A stretch of 8,832 bases of DNA from UBA9715 sp045614225 (lineage in GTDB: Bacteria; Actinomycetota; Coriobacteriia; Coriobacteriales; Eggerthellaceae). A program made the translations under genes and the position numbers. Every line of letters starts with the position of its first letter. The stretch's first letter is position 1. The DNA is taken from contig JAZLCO010000078.1 in the NCBI GenBank assembly GCA_045614225.1, forward strand, positions 1-8,832, written 5' to 3'. Positions 6,206 to 8,832 of the stretch are shown piece after piece. The notes below the pieces were generated by a model. It made no database searches, had not been told where the DNA came from, and saw only the letters and a program-made list of their open reading frames with translations.

Positions 6206-6460
6206 GTGATTAGGGCATTACTCATATCACTGTGCAATGCGTACACGACAGTTATCTTCGTGTACGTGCTCATGTCGTGGATTCCCAACCAGAACGGCAT
6301 CATCGGTGATGTCTACCGGATCCTCGGAAAGCTGTGCGACCCGTATCTTGACCTCTTCAAACGGTTCATACCGCCAATTGGGGGAATGTTGGACGTTTCA
6401 CCTATCGTTGCATTGCTAGTTTTACAATTTGTCGTACGTCTTATTGTTGGTATCTTGTAG
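6206..6460 (+). CDS. yggT: YggT/YlmG family integral membrane protein
   Basis: This 84-residue protein has two hydrophobic segments (about 5-26 and 64-83) separated by a short amphipathic loop with the family motif PYLDLFKRFIPPIGG (46-60) followed by DVSPIVALLVLQ (63-74). YggT/YlmG proteins are small two-helix membrane proteins. Bacterial members sit beside sepF and divIVA and are linked loosely to division or envelope organisation; the plastid homologue affects nucleoid distribution. No catalytic role is known. The start is GTG 6206, with GGAG at 6196-6199 and a 6-base spacer. Length is that of a single-copy YGGT domain, so the gene appears complete. Confidence 0.93.
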   Translation: MIRALLISLCNAYTTVIFVYVLMSWIPNQNGIIGDVYRILGKLCDPYLDLFKRFIPPIGGMLDVSPIVALLVLQFVVRLIVGIL

Positions 6461-6473
6461 TATTGTATGTAAT
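6444..6473 (+). promoter_or_regulatory. Possible divIVA promoter at the yggT end
   Basis: TTGTTG (6444-6449), an 18-base spacer and TGTAAT (6468-6473, one base from TATAAT) lie at the 3' end of yggT and in the short gap before divIVA. The -35 is poor and the spacing is at the upper limit, so this is only a candidate. DivIVA is normally made in large amounts, which makes a gene-proximal promoter plausible. Confidence 0.3.
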
Positions 6474-6513
6474 GGTTTAAAAGGGCTTTTAGTCGGAAAC
6501 GAAGGGAACAACC

Positions 6514-7275
6514 ATGGCCATAACTGCAGCAGATATCCAAAACGTCAGCTTCTCCATCGACCGCAAGGGCTACGACGTTGACGAGGTCGACGTCTTCCTC
6601 GAGCGCGTTGCCGACGAGATTCAGGCAATGACCGACCAAATCGCCGAGCTGAAGGCAAAGGCTGAGGCTCCGCTGTTCGAGCAGCCCGCTCCTTCGGAGG
6701 CTGCCGAGGTTGCCCCGATTGCCGACAGCGCAGAGTTTGAAGCAAAGGCTGCCGAGTACGAGGCGCGCATCGCCGACCTCGAGGCTCAGCTCGCCGAGAA
6801 GGCCGCTAACGACAGCGCTATTTCGCAGGCTCTCATCGTCGCGCAGCGTTCTGCCGACGAGGTTGTCGCAAACGCCCGCACCGAGGCTTCCAACATCATC
6901 AAGGATGCCGACGAAGAGGCCGACCGCATCATCGGCAAGGCCGAGTCCGATCGCCTGAAGATTGCCGAGGCCATCCGTCAGCTCGAGAACGACCGCAACG
7001 ACGTGCGTGCTGGCTATCGCGACATGCTGGCCGACTTCATGGCCGACGCTCAGAAGAAGCTCGCCGAAATCGACGGCGACGCTCGCCGTGCCACCGCCAA
7101 TGCTCAGGCTCGCAACGAGGCTGCTTATGCTGCCGCTCCTGCCGCAGCTGCTGCTCCGGCCGCAGCGTTCGAGGTTGCGCCGGTTGCTTCTCCATCCGCG
7201 AGCGGTTTCATTGACAAGGACCTCTCGGGCTTCGGCGCCGCAGACGACGGCTTTGCGTTTGACGACATCGACTAA
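6514..7275 (+). CDS. divIVA: DivIVA/Wag31-type coiled-coil polarity protein
   Basis: DivIVA proteins gather at negatively curved membrane (poles and septa) and recruit wall-synthesis or division partners. The 253-residue product begins with the conserved membrane-binding domain MAITAADIQNVSFSIDRKGY (1-20), then DVDEVDVFLERVADEIQAMT (21-40). A Pro/Ala-containing break (about 52-70) separates the first coil from a long charged coiled coil (about 72-200, e.g. FEAKAAEYEARIADLEAQL). An Ala/Pro-rich linker (about 201-230) precedes an acidic end DDGFAFDDID. AAGGGA at 6502-6507 precedes ATG 6514 by 6 bases. The adjacent yggT and sepF support the call. The C-terminal acidic tail has no recognised function. 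A hairpin without a T-run follows the gene. Confidence 0.94.
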   Translation: MAITAADIQNVSFSIDRKGYDVDEVDVFLERVADEIQAMTDQIAELKAKAEAPLFEQPAPSEAAEVAPIADSAEFEAKAAEYEARIADLEAQLAEKAANDSAISQALIVAQRSADEVVANARTEASNIIKDADEEADRIIGKAESDRLKIAEAIRQLENDRNDVRAGYRDMLADFMADAQKKLAEIDGDARRATANAQARNEAAYAAAPAAAAAPAAAFEVAPVASPSASGFIDKDLSGFGAADDGFAFDDID

Positions 7276-7307
7276 ACTTAGTTTCGTCGCAGCGAGATAA
7301 CTTCAAG

Positions 7308-7329
7308 CGGGGCGCATTCATGCGCCCCG
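7308..7329 (+). other. GC-rich hairpin in the divIVA-larB gap
   Basis: CGGGGCGCA (7308-7316) pairs perfectly with TGCGCCCCG (7321-7329) around a TTCA loop, a 9-base stem. The bases that follow (TGTCATATCTGG) contain no T-run, so it is not a canonical intrinsic terminator. It stops 10 bases before the larB ribosome binding site. It could be a weak terminator for divIVA, an RNA-stability element or part of larB control. Confidence 0.55.
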
Positions 7330-7339
7330 TGTCATATCT

Positions 7340-7344
7340 GGAGG
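7340..7344 (+). promoter_or_regulatory. Ribosome binding site that sets the larB start
   Basis: GGAGG lies 5 bases before ATG 7350. The in-frame ATG at 7320 lies in the loop and stem of the preceding hairpin and has no such site, so 7350 is preferred. Confidence 0.85.
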
Positions 7345-7349
7345 CGTTA

Positions 7350-8162
7350 ATGGAAAAACAAGAACTCAACGAGCTGCTTGCCGCGGTGGCAGCGGGTGAG
7401 GTTGCTCCCGACGAGGCGGCAGACAAGTTGCGCACTGCGCCGTTTTCCGACCTTGGGTTCGCGAAGGTCGACCACCATCGCGGCATTCGCCAAGGTGTGT
7501 CGGAAGTCATTTACGGCGAGGGAAAGACGCCCGACCAGATTGCTGGCATAATCGCCGACATGCTCGGTGCAGGTCAGGAACGCGTGCTCATCACGCGGTT
7601 GGCGCCAGATGCGGCAATCGAGGTTGAGCAGCTGCTGAGCGAGGGTCTTGCTTTTGAGAGCGACTCTGATGAAGCCTCTGATGCAATCCCCGCGCTTCCC
7701 GTTTTCACCTATTACGACTTGCCGCGCGTTGCCACGGTGGGCGAGGCTCCCGAGCCGACGGGCCTAGGTAGCATCGTCATTGCAACAGGCGGCACGAGCG
7801 ACATTGCCGTCGCCGAAGAAGCAGCCATCACAGCCGAGATGCTCGGCAACGAGGTTGTGCGCCTCTATGACGTGGGCGTTGCAGGTCTGCATCGTTTGCT
7901 CGCGCATGCCGACGAGCTTTCTCGCGCACGGGTGGTTGTTGCCGTAGCAGGCATGGAGGGGGCGCTCCCGTCGGTTATTGGCGGCCTTGTGTCGTGCCCG
8001 GTTATCGCCGTGCCCACGAGCATCGGTTACGGTGCTTCGCTCGGTGGCGTCGCCGCGTTGCTCGCGATGCTCAACTCGTGTTCGTCTGGCATTTCCGTCG
8101 TCAACATCGACAACGGTTTCGGTGCTGGTTACCAGGCCAGCCTCATCAACCATATTGGATAG
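7350..8162 (+). CDS. larB: Nickel-pincer cofactor biosynthesis protein LarB
   Basis: LarB carboxylates and hydrolyses nicotinic acid adenine dinucleotide to pyridinium-3,5-biscarboxylic acid mononucleotide, the first step in making the nickel-pincer cofactor of lactate racemase (LarA) and related enzymes. The 270-residue product has the family N-terminal region (FSDLGFAKVDHHRGIRQG, 32-49; EVIYGEGKTPDQIAGI, 52-67) and a PurE-like C-terminal domain: ATGGTSDIAVAEEA (145-158), LYDVGVAGLHRLL (172-184), VVVAVAGMEGALPSVIGGL (195-213), AVPTSIGYGAS (220-230) and NSCSSGISVVNIDNGFGAG (242-260). Cys244 in NSC matches the cysteine known in LarB to attack the pyridine ring. Length is about normal. Start ATG 7350 is set by GGAGG. 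A larC-like gene follows 51 bases later; larE and larA are not in the window. Confidence 0.95.
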   Translation: MEKQELNELLAAVAAGEVAPDEAADKLRTAPFSDLGFAKVDHHRGIRQGVSEVIYGEGKTPDQIAGIIADMLGAGQERVLITRLAPDAAIEVEQLLSEGLAFESDSDEASDAIPALPVFTYYDLPRVATVGEAPEPTGLGSIVIATGGTSDIAVAEEAAITAEMLGNEVVRLYDVGVAGLHRLLAHADELSRARVVVAVAGMEGALPSVIGGLVSCPVIAVPTSIGYGASLGGVAALLAMLNSCSSGISVVNIDNGFGAGYQASLINHIG

Positions 8163-8171
8163 TGGGCTAAA

Positions 8172-8191
8172 GCGCTTGCACGTTTAAGCGC
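8172..8191 (+). other. Hairpin between larB and larC
   Basis: GCGCTT (8172-8177) and AAGCGC (8186-8191) form a 6-base stem, extendable by a G-T pair, around an 8-base loop 10 bases upstream of the larC ribosome binding site. No T-run follows. It may tune larC translation or mRNA stability, or may be incidental. Confidence 0.35.
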
Positions 8192-8201
8192 ACTTGAGAA
8201 G

Positions 8202-8206
8202 AGGGG
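8202..8206 (+). promoter_or_regulatory. Ribosome binding site that sets the larC start
   Basis: AGGGG ends 7 bases before ATG 8214, a good distance. ATG 8208 is only one base away, which is too close, and ATG 8220 is 13 bases away. Confidence 0.7.
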
Positions 8207-8213
8207 AATGATT

Positions 8214-8768
8214 ATGCAGATGTACTTCGACTTCACGAAAGACGCGACGCGCGCGTCGATCCTCAACCAGCTGCGTGCCAAGATTGACGACGCTGCATGG
8301 GCGGCCATCACGACCGAGGCTATGAAAGCCGGCGTGCCGAAGGGCCACCATCACGGCATCGTCGAAGTGCGCCAGACCATCGACTCGCTGCGTGTTTCGA
8401 GGAAGGTCAAGGAAGACCTGCTTGGGGTTTACGAGATACTGGCCAAGGCCGAAGCGCAGGTCCATGGCTGCGCAGTCGACGAGACGCATTTCCACGAGGT
8501 GGGTGAGGGCAAAGCAATTCTCAATGCGTTGATTATCTGCAGTGCCATCTGTCACCTACATCCCGACTACATTGTTGCCACGCCCGTCCAGACCGGCTCG
8601 GGCAAGATTGAATGCGCACACGGCCTGATGGACATCCCTGCGCCTGCGACTGCGGCAATCCTTGCGACTGGTGTTCCCACGACTGAAGAAAAGTTCGAGG
8701 GCGAGCTGTGCACTCCCACGTCAGCGGCGATCATCAAGTATTTCGTGCAGGAGTTCGTGAACTACTAA
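8214..8768 (+). CDS. larC: Short, divergent LarC-family (DUF111) protein, LarC1 part only
   Basis: LarC is the CTP-dependent nickel insertase that completes the nickel-pincer cofactor. This 184-residue product matches the middle of the family: a HHHG motif (45-48), LAKAEAQVHG (76-85), HFHEVG (92-97), PVQTGSGKIECAHG (124-137), IPAPATAAIL (141-150) and GELCTPTSAAI (163-173), corresponding to the usual HFHEVG, GSG-AHG, PAPAT and TPTGAA blocks. Full LarC is about 400 residues. Here the usual N-terminal DPFSGISGDM-type segment is replaced by MYFDFTKDATRASILNQL, the Asp-rich DSIVDI normally after HFHEVG reads EGKAILNAL, and the C-terminal LarC2 domain is absent, with a TAA stop and a hairpin just after. 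In Lactiplantibacillus LarC1 and LarC2 are joined by a ribosomal frameshift; no continuation is visible here. Membership of the family is clear, but nickel insertase activity is doubtful. larB lies 51 bases upstream. Confidence 0.8.
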   Translation: MQMYFDFTKDATRASILNQLRAKIDDAAWAAITTEAMKAGVPKGHHHGIVEVRQTIDSLRVSRKVKEDLLGVYEILAKAEAQVHGCAVDETHFHEVGEGKAILNALIICSAICHLHPDYIVATPVQTGSGKIECAHGLMDIPAPATAAILATGVPTTEEKFEGELCTPTSAAIIKYFVQEFVNY

Positions 8769-8779
8769 GCAAGCTGGAA

Positions 8780-8832
8780 TGGCACAGTGCTCCCTGGGAA
8801 GGGTGTGCCACTATAAAAAGTGGCACACCCTT
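8780..8832 (+). terminator. Long hairpin after larC with a competing alternative stem (probable terminator)
   Basis: AAGGGTGTGCCACT (8799-8812) pairs perfectly over 14 bases with AGTGGCACACCCTT (8819-8832) around an ATAAAA loop, reaching the window edge, so any T-run lies outside. A second copy of TGGCACA (8780-8786) can instead pair with TGTGCCA (8804-8810), supported by CCCT (8792-8795) with AGGG (8800-8803). The two structures exclude each other. The position, 12 bases after the larC stop, fits a terminator. The antiterminator-like partner may be regulatory or incidental. Confidence 0.65.

Noticed and set aside
6479..6490. AAAAGGGCTTTT before divIVA as a terminator
   Set aside because: The palindrome leaves only a two-base loop and a weak A-T stem, and it lies inside the probable divIVA leader.

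Overview
The window is a chromosomal segment from what looks like an actinobacterium of the class Coriobacteriia (Eggerthella/Slackia-type relatives). This is inferred from gene order, the actinobacterial form of FtsZ (residues GEGGGTGTG), the absence of ftsA next to ftsZ, and GC-rich coding sequence. I cannot name the species. All genes are on the + strand, and there is no RNA gene, mobile element, CRISPR array or other obvious sign of gene transfer.

Layout. A few codons of an upstream gene (2-28) run directly into ftsQ (29-1330). A 133-base gap with a probable promoter leads to ftsZ (1464-2621), which ends at a strong intrinsic terminator (2654-2686). Next come pgeF (2732-3547) and yggS (3620-4309). 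An AT-rich 150-base gap full of small palindromes precedes sepF (4460-5278), followed 3 bases later by proC (5282-6127), then yggT (6206-6460) and divIVA (6514-7275). The window closes with two nickel-pincer cofactor genes, larB (7350-8162) and a short, divergent larC-like gene (8214-8768), then a long perfect hairpin that runs to the window edge (8799-8832).

How the genes work together. ftsQ, ftsZ, sepF, yggT and divIVA form the divisome and polar-growth block of Gram-positive bacteria. FtsZ makes the Z-ring. SepF, in the absence of FtsA, is the likely membrane anchor for FtsZ. FtsQ links the ring to septal wall synthesis, and DivIVA marks negatively curved membrane. PgeF (removal of wrongly incorporated residues from wall precursors, or purine nucleoside metabolism), YggS (pyridoxal phosphate homeostasis) and ProC (proline synthesis) are housekeeping enzymes often carried in this block. 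LarB and LarC belong to the pathway that makes the nickel-pincer cofactor of lactate racemase-type enzymes.

The least ordinary points are these: the LarC-like protein lacks the usual N-terminal motif and the whole C-terminal LarC2 domain; FtsQ has a very long Ser/Arg/Thr-rich cytoplasmic tail with a four-fold 8-residue repeat; SepF has a long Asp/Tyr-rich low-complexity insert; the sepF upstream region is rich in palindromes; and a pair of mutually exclusive hairpins follows larC. No complete undescribed system is evident. Most of the window is a conserved housekeeping cluster.
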